Assembly (NCBI GenBank): GCA_949317995.1
Contig: OX439039.1
Coordinates: 76,056,002 to 76,120,001, forward strand
DNA length: 64,000 nt
Source of the DNA: Acholoe squamosa
Lineage: Eukaryota; Annelida; Polychaeta; Phyllodocida; Polynoidae
Direction: 5' to 3'
The translations under genes and the position numbers were made by a program. The stretch's first letter is position 1. Each line of letters starts with the position of its first letter. This document shows, one piece after another, positions 19,101 through 33,100 of the stretch. A model generated the notes under the pieces. That model searched no databases, was not told where the DNA came from, and was given only the letters and a program-made list of their open reading frames with translations.

Positions 19101-22100
19101 TGTTCAGGCCTTCTTGCACCATTTCATGGACAGATGGCCCTGCCTTTTGCCATTATATTGCAGAGACTTCAAAAGGTTTTTTGTCGATTTTACAAATGCA
19201 TTGTAGCATATACTCCAATGTTACAAGGGGGGTCAAAAAGTGGCCAAATTTATGGTAGGAAATATTTGAAAGGCCCTTTAGTAACCTAAATCTTATTCTT
19301 GGCTACCCACCTAAAATCACTTTGCATTTGGGTTTTACAATGTATAAGCACACGAAAATGCATAAACTAATGGTTTCATGAGGAGGTTCCAATGTTGAGC
19401 ATTGGTGTCAAGACTGAGCCACTTGGAGAATGACTGCTGCTTACATACCACCTGCTAAAATAGGGTAGTGGTTAGAGCTTTGAACTCACAATCAGAAGAA
19501 CAGGAGTTCAAGTCCCTGTGCTGTTATTCACATCGCATATCAGGAGTTTTTTGTCAAACGATTTATAATAAAGTTAGCAATATATGTCAAACCTTTTGTC
19601 CTGAGCCAAGAGATCTTGAAAACAGTTTTCCTTTACATGCTTGGCAAAAGCAGCGGAGCAAAATGAAATGAAAACTTGAAAATTGACATAAAATGCTTTT
19701 TGATTCTCTGAAACCTCAAGCATCAAACAAGCCTAGAACTGTGTTACCCTGCATTGTAAGTCCAGTGTTCTAACCACTACCCTATTCTGGACAGATGACA
19801 TATAGGAGGTAAATGGTCTCCAACTCATTCAGATCACCAAGATCAGGCCTTACTTATACATCACGGTTAGGTCAACTCACTTACACATGGTTTCTGAGAA
19901 TAACTGCCCCCATTTGGTGTTTCACTTATACCCTCAGGGACTACTTTCCTTCCCCTTCCCATCAAACACAGGGCAGAAGACCAGAGTCTAGGATGCTAGT
20001 ACTTATGTCTGGGACCAGCATCCTAGTATATGGTCAAGTTGTGGCACACTAGGGACACCTAGAGAGCAATAGAAAAACTAAGATATGCAAGTGTGCATTC
20101 CCTTCCCCAGATGGTGCCACCAAGTAAGTATTGGGAGGGGAAAGAGAAAATTATGCTCAGCCTCTATCTTTGGTAAAAACCGGGGTAGGCTATAGATAGT
20201 TAAATTCAGCGTTCTCATCCTGTTCAGGCCTTCTTGCACCATTTCATGGACAGATGGCCCTGCCTTTTGCCATTATATTGCAGAGACTTCAAAAGGTTTT
20301 TTGTCGATTTTACAAATGCATTGTAGCATATACTCCAATGTTACAAGGGGGGTCAAAAAGTGGCCAAATTTATGGTAGGAAATATTTGAAAGGCCCTTTA
20401 GTAACCTAAATCTTATTCTTGGCTACCCACCTAAAATCACTTTGCATTTGGGTTTTACAATGTATAAGCACACGAAAATGCATAAACTAATGGTTTCATG
20501 AGGAGGTTCCAATGTTGAGCATTGGTGTCAAGACTGAGCCACTTGGAGAATGACTGCTGCTTACATACCACCTGCTAAAATAGGGTAGTGGTTAGAGCTT
20601 TGAACTCACAATCAGAAGAACAGGAGTTCAAGTCCCTGTGCTGTTATTCACATCGCATATCAGGAGTTTTTTGTCAAACGATTTATAATAAAGTTAGCAA
20701 TATATGTCAAACCTTTTGTCCTGAGCCAAGAGATCTTGTAAACAGTTTTCCTTTACATGCTTGGCAAAAGCAGCGGAGCAAAATGAAATGAAAACTTGAA
20801 AATTGACATAAAATGCTTTTTGATTCTCTGAAACCTCAAGCATCAAACAAGCCTAGAACTCTGTTACCCTGCATTGTAAGTCCAGTGTTCTAACCACTTC
20901 CCTATTCTGGACAGATGACATAAAGGAGGTAAAGTCTCCAACTCATTCAGATCACCAAGATCAGGCCTTACTTATACATCACGGTTAGGTCAACTCACTT
21001 ACACATGGTTTCTGAGAATAACTGCCCCCATTTGGTGTTTCACTTATACCCTCAGGGACTACTTTCCTTCCCCTTCCCATCAAACACAGGGCAGAAGACC
21101 AGAGTCTAGGATGCTAGTACTTATGTCTGGGACCAGCATCCTAGTATATGGTCAAGTTGTGGCACACTAGGGACACCTAGAGAGCAATAGAAAAACTAAG
21201 ACATGCAAGTGTGCATTCCCTTCCCCAGATGGTGCCACCAAGTAAGTATTGGGAGGGGAAAGAGAAAATTATGCTCAGCCTCTATCTTTGGTAAAAACCG
21301 GGGTAGGCTATAGATAGTTAAATTCAGCGTTCTCATCCTGTTCAGGCCTTCTTGCACCATTTTATGGACAGATGGCCCTGCCTTTTGCCATTATATTGCA
21401 GAGACTTCAAAAGGTTTTTTGTCGATTTTACAAATGCATTGTAGCATATACTCCAATGTTACAAGGGGGGTCAAAAAGTGGCCAAATTTATGGTAGGAAA
21501 TATTTGAAAGGCCCTTTAGTAACCTAAATCTTATTCTTGGCTACCCACCTAAAATCACTTTGCATTTGGGTTTTACAATGTATAAGCACACGAAAATGCA
21601 TAAACTAATGGTTTCATGAGGAGGTTCCAATGTTGAGCATTGGTGGCAAGACTGAGCCACTTGGAGAATGACTGCTGCTTACATACCACCTGCTAAAATA
21701 GGGTAGTGGTTAGAGCTTTGAACTCACAATCAGAAGAACAGGAGTTCAAGTCCCTGTGCTGTTATTCACATCGCATATCAGGAGATTTTTGTCAAACGAT
21801 TTATAATAAAGTTAGCAATATATGTCAAACCTTTTGTCCTGAGCCAAGAGATCTTGAAAACAGTTTTCCTTTACATGCTTGGCAAAAGCAGCGGAGCAAA
21901 ATGAAATGAAAACTTGAAAATTGACATAAAATGCTTTTTGATTCTCTGAAACCTCAAGCATCAAACAAGCCTAGAACTCTGTTACCCTGCATTGTAAGTC
22001 CAGTGTTCTAACCACTACCCTATTCTGGACAGATGACATATAGGAGGTAAAGTCTCCAACTCATTCAGATCACCAAGATCAGGCCTTACTTATACATCAC

Positions 22101-25059
22101 GGTTAGGTCAACTCACTTACACATGGTTTCTGAGAATAACTGCCCCCATTTGGTGTTTCACTTATACCCTCAGGGACTACTTTCCTTCCCCTTCCCATCA
22201 AACACAGGGCAGAAGACCAGAGTCTAGGATGCTAGTACTTATGTCTGGGACCAGCATCCTAGTATATGGTCAAGTTGTGGCACACTAGGGACACCTAGAG
22301 AGCAATAGAAAAACTAAGACATGCAAGTGTGCATTCCCTTCCCCAGATGGTGCCACCAAGTAAGTATTGGGAGGGGAAAGAGAAAATTATGCTCAGCCTC
22401 TATCTTTGGTAAAAACCGGGGTAGGCTATAGATAGTTAAATTCAGCGTTCTCATCCTGTTCAGGCCTTCTTGCACCATTTCATGGACAGATGGCCCTGCC
22501 TTTTGCCATTATATTGCAGAGACTTCAAAAGGTTTTTTGTCAATTTTACAAATGCATTGTAGCATATACTCCAATGTTACAAGGGGGGTCAAAAAGTGGC
22601 CAAATTTATGGTAGGAAATATTTGAAAGGCCCTTTAGTAACCTAAATCTTATTCTTGGCTACCCACCTAAAATCACTTTGCATTTGGGTTTTACAATGTA
22701 TAAGCACACGAAAATGCATAAACTAATGGTTTCATGAGGAGGTTCCAATGTTGAGCATTGGTGGCAAGACTGAGCCACTTGGAGAATGACTGCTGCTTAC
22801 ATACCACCTGCTAAAATAGGGTAGTGGTTAGAGCTTTGAACTCACAATCAGAAGAACAGGAGTTCAAGTCCCTGTGCTGTTATTCACATCGCATATCAGG
22901 AGTTTTTTGTCAAACGATTTATAATAAAGTTAGCAATATATGTCAAACCTTTTGTCCTGAGCCAAGAGATCTTGAAAACAGTTTTCCTTTACATGCTTGG
23001 CAAAAGCAGCGGAGCAAAATGAAATGAAAACTTGAAAATTGACATAAAATGCTTTTTGATTCTCTGAAACCTCAAGCATCAAACAAGCCTAGAACTCTGT
23101 TACCCTGCATTGTAAGTCCAGTGTTCTAACCACTACCCTATTCTGGACAGATGACATATAGGAGGTAAAGTCTCCAACTCATTCAGATCACCAAGATCAG
23201 GCCTTACTTATACATCACGGTTAGGTCAACTCACTTACACATGGTTTCTGAGAATAACTGCCCCCATTTGGTGTTTCACTTATACCCTCAGGGACTACTT
23301 TCCTTCCCCTTCCCATCAAACACAGGGCAGAAGACCAGAGTCTAGGATGCTAGTACTTATGTCTGGGACCAGCATCCTAGTATATGGTCAAGTTGTGGCA
23401 CACTAGGGACACCTAGAGAGCAATAGAAAAACTAAGATATGCAAGTGTGCATTCCCTTCCCCAGATGGTGCCACCAAGTAAGTATTGGGAGGGGAAAGAG
23501 AAAATTATGCTCAGCCTCTATCTTTGGTAAAAACCGGGGTAGGCTATAGATAGTTAAATTCAGCGTTCTCATCCTGTTCAGGCCTTCTTGCACCATTTCA
23601 TGGACAGATGGCCCTGCCTTTTGCCATTATATTGCAGAGACTTCAAAAGGTTTTTTGTCGATTTTACAAATGCATTGTAGCATATACTCCAATGTTACAA
23701 GGGGGGTCAAAAAGTGGCCAAATTTATGGTAGGAAATATTTGAAAGGCCCTTTAGTAACCTAAATCTTATTCTTGGCTACCCACCTAAAATCACTTTGCA
23801 TTTGGGTTTTACAATGTATAAGCACATGAAAATGCATAAACTAATGGTTTCATGAGGAGGTTCCAATGTTGAGCATTGGTGGCAAGACTGAGCCACTTGG
23901 AGAATGACTGCTGCTTACATACCACCTGCTAAAATAGGGTAGTGGTTAGAGCTTTGAACTCACAATCAGAAGAAGAGGAGTTCAAGTCCCTGTGCTGTTA
24001 TTCACATCGCATATCAGGAGATTTTTGTCAAACGATTTATAATAAAGTTAGCAATATATGTCAAACCTTTTGTCCTGAGCCAAGAGATCTTGAAAACAGT
24101 TTTCCTTTACATGCTTGGCAAAAGCAGCGGAGCAAAATGAAATGAAAACTTGAAAATTGACATAAAATGCTTTTTGATTCTCTGAAACCTCAAGCATCAA
24201 ACAAGCCTAGAACTCTGTTACCCTGCATTGTAAGTCCAGTGTTCTAACCACTACCCTATTCTGGACAGATGACATATAGGAGGTAAAGTCTCCAACTCAT
24301 TCAGATCACCAAGATCAGGCCTTACTTATACATCACGGTTAGGTCAACTCACTTACACATGGTTTCTGAGAATAACTGCCCCCATTTGGTGTTTCACTTA
24401 TACCCTCAGGGACTACTTTCCTTCCCCTTCCCATCAAACACAGGGCAGAAGACCAGAGTCTAGGATGCTAGTACTTATGTCTGGGACCAGCATCCTAGTA
24501 TATGGTCAAGTTGTGGCACACTAGGGACACCTAGAGAGCAATAGAAAAACTAAGACATGCAAGTGTGCATTCCCTTCCCCAGATGGTGCCACCAAGTAAG
24601 TATTGGGAGGGGAAAGAGAAAATTATGCTCAGCCTCTATCTTTGGTAAAAACCGGGGTAGGCTATAGATAGTTAAATTCAGCGTTCTCATCCTGTTCAGG
24701 CCTTCTTGCACCATTTCATGGACAGATGGCCCTGCCTTTTGCCATTATATTGCAGAGACTTCAAAAGGTTTTTTGTCGATTTTACAAATGCATTGTAGCA
24801 TATACTCCAATGTTACAAGGGGGGTCAAAAAGTGGCCAAATTTATGGTAGGAAATATTTGAAAGGCCCTTTAGTAACCTAAATCTTATTCTTGGCTACCC
24901 ACCTAAAATCACTTTGCATTTGGGTTTTACAATGTATAAGCACACGAAAATGCATAAACTAATGGTTTCATGAGGAGGTTCCAATGTTGAGCATTGGTGG
25001 CAAGACTGAGCCACTTGGAGAATGACTGCTGCTTACATACCACCTGCTAAAATAGGGTA

Positions 25060-25371
25060 GTGGTAAGAGTTTTGAACTCACAATCAGAAGAACAGGAGTT
25101 CAAGTCCCTGTGCTGTTATTCACATCGCATATCAGGAGTTTTTTGTCAAATTATTTATAATAAAGTTAGCAATATATGTCAAACCTTTTGTCCTGAGCCA
25201 AGAGATCTTTTTGATTAAAATCACTTGGCATTTGGGTTTTACAATGTATAAGCACACGAAAATGCATGAACTAGTGGTTTCATGAGGAGGTTCCAATGTT
25301 GAGCATTGGTGGCAAGACTGAGCCACTTGGAGAATGACTGCTGCTTACATACCACCTGCTAAAATAGGGTA
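25060..25371 (+). repeat. Short 312-bp satellite unit, copy 3
   Basis: It has the same junction (about 25206-25217) and the GTGGTAAGAG change seen in copy 2, so copies 2 and 3 are closest relatives. A full 1118-bp unit follows. Confidence 0.85.
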
Positions 25372-28300
25372 GTGGTTAGAGTTTTGAACTCACAATCAGA
25401 AGAACAGGAGTTCAAGTCCCTGTGCTGTTATTCACATCGCATATCAGGAGTTTTTTGTCAAACGATTTATAATAAAGTTAGCAATATATGTCAAACCTTT
25501 TGTCCTGAGCCAAGAGATCTTGAAAACAGTTTTCCTTTACATGCTTGGCAAAAGCAGCGGAGCAAAATGAAATGAAAACTTGAAAATTGACATAAAATGC
25601 TTTTTGATTCTCTGAAACCTCAAGCATCAAACAAGCCTAGAACTCTGTTACCCTGCATTGTAAGTCCAGTGTTCTAACCACTACCCTATTCTGGACAGAT
25701 GACATATAGGAGGTAAAGTCTCCAACTCATTCAGATCACCAAGATCAGGCCTTACTTATACATCACGGTTAGGTCAACTCACTTACACATGGTTTCTGAG
25801 AATAACTGCCCCCATTTGGTGTTTCACTTATACCCTCAGGGACTACTTTCCTTCCCCTTCCCATCAAACACAGGGCAGAAGACCAGAGTCTAGGATGCTA
25901 GTACTTATGTCTGGGACCAGCATCCTAGTATATGGTCAAGTTGTGGCACACTAGGGACACCTAGAGAGCAATAGAAAAACTAAGATATGCAAGTGTGCAT
26001 TCCCTTCCCCAGATGGTGCCACCAAGTAAGTATTGGGAGGGGAAAGAGAAAATTATGCTCAGCCTCTATCTTTGGTAAAAACCGGGGTAGGCTATAGATA
26101 GTTAAATTCAGCGTTCTCATCCTGTTCAGGCCTTCTTGCACCATTTCATGGACAGATGGCCCTGCCTTTTGCCATTATATTGCAGAGACTTCAAAAGGTT
26201 TTTTGTCGATTTTACAAATGCATTGTAGCATATACTCCAATGTTACAAGGGGGGTCAAAAAGTGGCCAAATTTATGGTAGGAAATATTTGAAAGGCCCTT
26301 TAGTAACCTAAATCTTATTCTTGGCTACCCACCTAAAATCACTTTGCATTTGGGTTTTACAATGTATAAGCACACGAAAATGCATAAACTAATGGTTTCA
26401 TGAGGAGGTTCCAATGTTGAGCATTGGTGGCAAGACTGAGCCACTTGGAGAATGACTGCTGCTTACATACTACCTGCTAAAATAGGGTAGTGGTTAGAGC
26501 TTTGAACTCACAATCAGAAGAAGAGGAGTTCAAGTCCCTGTGCTGTTATTCACATCGCATATCAGGAGTTTTTTGTCAAACGATTTATAATAAAGTTAGC
26601 AATATATGTCAAACCTTTTGTCCTGAGCCAAGAGATCTTGTAAACAGTTTTCCTTTACATGCTTGGCAAAAGCAGCGGAGCAAAATGAAATGAAAACTTG
26701 AAAATTGACATAAAATGCTTTTTGATTCTCTGAAACCTCAAGCATCAAACAAGCCTAGAACTCTGTTACCCTGCATTGTAAGTCCAGTGTTCTAACCACT
26801 TCCCTATTCTGGACAGATGACATAAAGGAGGTAAAGTCTCCAACTCATTCAGATCACCAAGATCAGGCCTTACTTATACATCACGGTTAGGTCAACTCAC
26901 TTACACATGGTTTCTGAGAATAACTGCCCCCATTTGGTGTTTCACTTATACCCTCAGGGACTACTTTCCTTCCCCTTCCCATCAAACACAGGGCAGAAGA
27001 CCAGAGTCTAGGATGCTAGTACTTATGTCTGGGACCAGCATCCTAGTATATGGTCAAGTTGTGGCACACTAGGGACACCTAGAGAGCAATAGAAAAACTA
27101 AGACATGCAAGTGTGCATTCCCTTCCCCAGATGGTGCCACCAAGTAAGTATTGGGAGGGGAAAGAGAAAATTATGCTCAGCCTCTATCTTTGGTAAAAAC
27201 CGGGGTAGGCTATAGATAGTTAAATTCAGCGTTCTCATCCTGTTCAGGCCTTCTTGCACCATTTCATGGACAGATGGCCCTGCCTTTTGCCATTATATTG
27301 CAGAGACTTCAAAAGGTTTTTTGTCGATTTTACAAATGCATTGTAGCATATACTCCAATGTTACAAGGGGGGTCAAAAAGTGGCCAAATTTATGGTAGGA
27401 AATATTTGAAAGGCCCTTTAGTAACCTAAATCTTATTCTTGGCTACCCACCTAAAATCACTTTGCATTTGGGTTTTACAATGTATAAGCACACGAAAATG
27501 CATAAACTAATGGTTTCATGAGGAGGTTCCAATGTTGAGCATTGGTGGCAAGACTGAGCCACTTGGAGAATGACTGCTGCTTACATACCACCTGCTAAAA
27601 TAGGGTAGTGGTTAGAGCTTTGAACTCACAATCAGAAGAACAGCAGTTCAAGTCCCTGTGCTGTTATTCACATCGCATATCAGGAGTTTTTTGTCAAACG
27701 ATTTATAATAAAGTTAGCAATATATGTCAAACCTTTTGTCCTGAGCCAAGAGATCTTGAAAACAGTTTTCCTTTACATGCTTGGCAAAAGCAGCGGAGCA
27801 AAATGAAATGAAAACTTGAAAATTGACATAAAATGCTTTTTGATTCTCTGAAACCTCAAGCATCAAACAAGCCTAGAACTCTGTTACCCTGCATTGTAAG
27901 TCCAGTGTTCTAACCACTACCCTATTCTGGACAGATGACATATAGGAGGTAAAGTCTCCAACTCATTCAGATCACCAAGATCAGGCCTTACTTATACATC
28001 ACGGTTAGGTCAACTCACTTACACATGGTTTCTGAGAATAACTGCCCCCATTTGGTGTTTCACTTATACCCTCAGGGACTACTTTCCTTCCCCTTCCCAT
28101 CAAACACAGGGCAGAAGACCAGAGTCTAGGATGCTAGTACTTATGTCTGGGACCAGCATCCTAGTATATGGTCAAGTTGTGGCACACTAGGGACACCTAG
28201 AGAGCAATAGAAAAACTAAGATATGCAAGTGTGCATTCCCTTCCCCAGATGGTGCCACCAAGTAAGTATTGGGAGGGGAAAGAGAAAATTATGCTCAGCC

Positions 28301-29834
28301 TCTATCTTTGGTAAAAACCGGGGTAGGCTATAGATAGTTAAATTCAGCGTTCTCATCCTGTTCAGGCCTTCTTGCACCATTTCATGGACAGATGGCCCTG
28401 CCTTTTGCCATTATATTGCAGAGACTTCAAAAGGTTTTTTGTCGATTTTACAAATGCATTGTAGCATATACTCCAATGTTACAAGGGGGGTCAAAAAGTG
28501 GCCAAATTTATGGTAGGAAATATTTGAAAGGCCCTTTAGTAACCTAAATCTTATTCTTGGCTACCCACCTAAAATCACTTTGCATTTGGGTTTTACAATG
28601 TATAAGCACACGAAAATGCATAAACTAATGGTTTCATGAGGAGGTTCCAATGTTGAGCATTGGTGGCAAGACTGAGCCACTTGGAGAATGACTGCTGCTT
28701 ACATACCACCTGCTAAAATAGGGTAGGGGTTAGAGCTTTGAACTCACAATCAGAAGAAGAGGAGTTCAAGTCCCTGTGCTGTTATTCACATCGCATATCA
28801 GGAGATTTTTGTCAAACGATTTATAATAAAGTTAGCAATATATGTCAAACCTTTTGTCCTGAGCCAAGAGATCTTGAAAACAGTTTTCCTTTACATGCTT
28901 GGCAAAAGCAGCGGAGCAAAATGAAATGAAAACTTGAAAATTGACATAAAATGCTTTTTGATTCTCTGAAACCTCAAGCATCAAACAAGCCTAGAACTCT
29001 GTTACCCTGCATTGTAAGTCCAGTGTTCTAACCACTACCCTATTCTGGACAGATGACATATAGGAGGTAAAGTCTCCAACTCATTCAGATCACCAAGATC
29101 AGGCCTTACTTATACATCACGGTTAGGTCAACTCACTTACACATGGTTTCTGAGAATAACTGCCCCCATTTGGTGTTTCACTTATACCCTCAGGGACTAC
29201 TTTCCTTCCCCTTCCCATCAAACACAGGGCAGAAGACCAGAGTCTAGGATGCTAGTACTTATGTCTGGGACCAGCATCCTAGTATATGGTCAAGTTGTGG
29301 CACACTAGGGACACCTAGAGAGCAATAGAAAAACTAAGACATGCAAGTGTGCATTCCCTTCCCCAGATGGTGCCACCAAGTAAGTATTGGGAGGGGAAAG
29401 AGAAAATTATGCTCAGCCTCTATCTTTGGTAAAAACCGGGGTAGGCTATAGATAGTTAAATTCAGCGTTCTCATCCTGTTCAGGCCTTCTTGCACCATTT
29501 CATGGACAGATGGCCCTGCCTTTTGCCATTATATTGCAGAGACTTCAAAAGGTTTTTTGTCGATTTTACAAATGCATTGTAGCATATACTCCAATGTTAC
29601 AAGGGGGGTCAAAAAGTGGCCAAATTTATGGTAGGAAATATTTGAAAGGCCCTTTAGTAACCTAAATCTTATTCTTGGCTACCCACCTAAAATCACTTTG
29701 CATTTGGGTTTTACAATGTATAAGCACACGAAAATGCATAAACTAATGGTTTCATGAGGAGGTTCCAATGTTGAGCATTGGTGGCAAGACTGAGCCACTT
29801 GGAGAATGACTGCTGCTTACATACCACCTGCTAA

Positions 29835-29904
29835 AATAGGGTAGTGGTTAGAGCTTTGAACTCACAATCAGAAGAACAGGAGTTCAAGTCCCTGTGCTGT
29901 TATT
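29835..29904 (+). repeat. Forward tRNA-Val-like module (Pol III A and B box), typical copy
   Basis: TAGTGGTTAGAG (29842-29853) resembles a Pol III A box and the D arm of tRNA-Val. GAGTTCAAGTCC (29880-29891) resembles a B box and T arm; its GTTCAAGTCCCTGT core is also like tRNA-Lys. The spacing fits a tRNA, and the aligned anticodon loop reads CTCACAA (CAC). The anticodon and T stems pair poorly, so it is a decayed tRNA or the head of a tRNA-derived SINE, not a working tRNA. One copy lies at every anchor position of the array, 56 in all. Confidence 0.7.
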
Positions 29905-30099
29905 CACATCGCATATCAGGAGTTTTTTGTCAAACGATTTATAATAAAGTTAGCAATATATGTCAAACCTTTTGTCCTGAGCCAAGAGATCTTGAAAACA
30001 GTTTTCCTTTACATGCTTGGCAAAAGCAGCGGAGCAAAATGAAATGAAAACTTGAAAATTGACATAAAATGCTTTTTGATTCTCTGAAACCTCAAGCAT

Positions 30100-30165
30100 C
30101 AAACAAGCCTAGAACTCTGTTACCCTGCATTGTAAGTCCAGTGTTCTAACCACTACCCTATTCTG
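30100..30165 (-). repeat. Reverse tRNA-Val-like module, typical copy
   Basis: On the minus strand the sequence reads CCAGAATAGGGTAGTGG with an A-box-like TAGTGGTTAGAA (30144-30155). An anticodon arm follows that pairs at four of five positions around loop CTTACAA (anticodon TAC, Val), then a weak B box (GAGTTCTAGGC, 30107-30117). It shares the 18-mer AATAGGGTAGTGGTTAGA perfectly with the forward module (29835-29852 against 30145-30162). The pair is therefore paralogous and convergent. The weak B box argues against a functional tRNA. Confidence 0.65.
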
Positions 30166-33100
30166 GACAGATGACATATAGGAGGTAAAGTCTCCAACTC
30201 ATTCAGATCACCAAGATCAGGCCTTACTTATACATCACGGTTAGGTCAACTCACTTACACATGGTTTCTGAGAATAACTGCCCCCATTTGGTGTTTCACT
30301 TATACCCTCAGGGACTACTTTCCTTCCCCTTCCCATCAAACACAGGGCAGAAGACCAGAGTCTAGGATGCTAGTACTTATGTCTGGGACCAGCATCCTAG
30401 TATATGGTCAAGTTGTGGCACACTAGGGACACCTAGAGAGCAATAGAAAAACTAAGATATGCAAGTGTGCATTCCCTTCCCCAGATGGTGCCACCAAGTA
30501 AGTATTGGGAGGGGAAAGAGAAAATTATGCTCAGCCTCTATCTTTGGTAAAAACCGGGGTAGGCTATAGATAGTTAAATTCAGCGTTCTCATCCTGTTCA
30601 GGCCTTCTTGCACCATTTCATGGACAGATGGCCCTGCCTTTTGCCATTATATTGCAGAGACTTCAAAAGGTTTTTTGTCGATTTTACAAATGCATTGTAG
30701 CATATACTCCAATGTTACAAGGGGGGTCAAAAAGTGGCCAAATTTATGGTAGGAAATATTTGAAAGGCCCTTTAGTAACCTAAATCTTATTCTTGGCTAC
30801 CCACCTAAAATCACTTTGCATTTGGGTTTTACAATGTATAAGCACACGAAAATGCATAAACTAATGGTTTCATGAGGAGGTTCCAATGTTGAGCATTGGT
30901 GGCAAGACTGAGCCACTTGGAGAATGACTGCTGCTTACATACCACCTGCTAAAATAGGGTAGTGGTTAGAGCTTTGAACTCACAATCAGAAGAAGAGGAG
31001 TTCAAGTCCCTGTGCTGTTATTCACATCGCATATCAGGAGATTTTTGTCAAACGATTTATAATAAAGTTAGCAATATATGTCAAACCTTTTGTCCTGAGC
31101 CAAGAGATCTTGAAAACAGTTTTCCTTTACATGCTTGGCAAAAGCAGCGGAGCAAAATGAAATGAAAACTTGAAAATTGACATAAAATGCTTTTTGATTC
31201 TCTGAAACCTCAAGCATCAAACAAGCCTAGAACTCTGTTACCCTGCATTGTAAGTCCAGTGTTCTAACCACTACCCTATTCTGGACAGATGACATATAGG
31301 AGGTAAAGTCTCCAACTCATTCAGATCACCAAGATCAGGCCTTACTTATACATCACGGTTAGGTCAACTCACTTACACATGGTTTCTGAGAATAACTGCC
31401 CCCATTTGGTGTTTCACTTATACCCTCAGGGACTACTTTCCTTCCCCTTCCCATCAAACACAGGGCAGAAGACCAGAGTCTAGGATGCTAGTACTTATGT
31501 CTGGGACCAGCATCCTAGTATATGGTCAAGTTGTGGCACACTAGGGACACCTAGAGAGCAATAGAAAAACTAAGACATGCAAGTGTGCATTCCCTTCCCC
31601 AGATGGTGCCACCAAGTAAGTATTGGGAGGGGAAAGAGAAAATTATGCTCAGCCTCTATCTTTGGTAAAAACCGGGGTAGGCTATAGATAGTTAAATTCA
31701 GCGTTCTCATCCTGTTCAGGCCTTCTTGCACCATTTCATGGACAGATGGCCCTGCCTTTTGCCATTATATTGCAGAGACTTCAAAAGGTTTTTTGTCGAT
31801 TTTACAAATGCATTGTAGCATATACTCCAATGTTACAAGGGGGGTCAAAAAGTGGCCAAATTTATGGTAGGAAATATTTGAAAGGCCCTTTAGTAACCTA
31901 AATCTTATTCTTGGCTACCCACCTAAAATCACTTTGCATTTGGGTTTTACAATGTATAAGCACACGAAAATGCATAAACTAATGGTTTCATGAGGAGTTT
32001 CCAATGTTGAGCATTGGTGGCAAGACTGAGCCACTTGGAGAATGACTGCTGCTTACATACCACCTGCTAAAATAGGGTAGTGGTTAGAGCTTTGAACTCA
32101 CAATCAGAAGAAGAGGAGTTCAAGTCCCTGTGCTGTTATTCACATCGCATATCAGGAGATTTTTGTCAAACGATTTATAATAAAGTTAGCAATATATGTC
32201 AAACCTTTTGTCCTGAGCCAAGAGATCTTGAAAACAGTTTTCCTTTACATGCTTGGCAAAAGCAGCGGAGCAAAATGAAATGAAAACTTGAAAATTGACA
32301 TAAAATGCTTTTTGATTCTCTGAAACCTCAAGCATCAAACAAGCCTAGAACTCTGTTACCCTGCATTGTAAGTCCAGTGTTCTAACCACTACCCTATTCT
32401 GGACAGATGACATATAGGAGGTAAAGTCTCCAACTCATTCAGATCACCAAGATCAGGCCTTACTTATACATCACGGTTAGGTCAACTCACTTACACATGG
32501 TTTCTGAGAATAACTGCCCCCATTTGGTGTTTCACTTATACCCTCAGGGACTACTTTCCTTCCCCTTCCCATCAAACACAGGGCAGAAGACCAGAGTCTA
32601 GGATGCTAGTACTTATGTCTGGGACCAGCATCCTAGTATATGGTCAAGTTGTGGCACACTAGGGACACCTAGAGAGCAATAGAAAAACTAAGACATGCAA
32701 GTGTGCATTCCCTTCCCCAGATGGTGCCACCAAGTAAGTATTGGGAGGGGAAAGAGAAAATTATGCTCAGCCTCTATCTTTGGTAAAAACCGGGGTAGGC
32801 TATAGATAGTTAAATTCAGCGTTCTCATCCTGTTCAGGCCTTCTTGCACCATTTCATGGACAGATGGCCCTGCCTTTTGCCATTATATTGCAGAGACTTC
32901 AAAAGGTTTTTTGTCGATTTTACAAATGCATTGTAGCATATACTCCAATGTTACAAGGGGGGTCAAAAAGTGGCCAAATTTATGGTAGGAAATATTTGAA
33001 AGGCCCTTTAGTAACCTAAATCTTATTCTTGGCTACCCACCTAAAATCACTTTGCATTTGGGTTTTACAATGTATAAGCACACGAAAATGCATAAACTAA

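Larger units (their letters stand above)
12912..27607 (+). repeat. Satellite section with mixed unit types
   Basis: Full units at 13574, 20588 and 26490 share a linked variant set (CTTGTAAACAG, CCACTTCCC, CATAAAGGAGG). The unit from 19468 is 1120 bp through a two-base gain (AAATGGTCTCC near 19812), and the unit from 16122 is 1110 bp. Apart from the tRNA-like modules and the short units at 15810 and 25060, I see nothing else here. Confidence 0.75.
29529..30646 (+). repeat. Representative 1118-bp satellite unit
   Basis: The unit is phased to start at TTATATTGCAGAG. In order it holds a plain AT-rich part, the forward tRNA-like module (29835-29904), about 200 bp of spacer, the reverse tRNA-like module (30100-30165), and then about 480 bp without recognisable features. 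That last part includes a pyrimidine-rich stretch (CTTTCCTTCCCCTTCCC, near 30318). A CENP-B box was looked for and not seen. Confidence 0.9.

Noticed and set aside
29835-29904. Functional tRNA gene in each unit
   Set aside because: Box-like words are present, but the anticodon and T stems do not pair well; a decayed tRNA or SINE head fits better.
29844-30047. 67-codon reading frame beginning inside the forward tRNA-like module, present in nearly every satellite unit
   Set aside because: It starts with GTG, not ATG, lies across a tRNA-like sequence, has no domain, and its conservation is explained by the near identity of the units. Changes in it (for example at 7739 and 28726) are not treated as gene loss.
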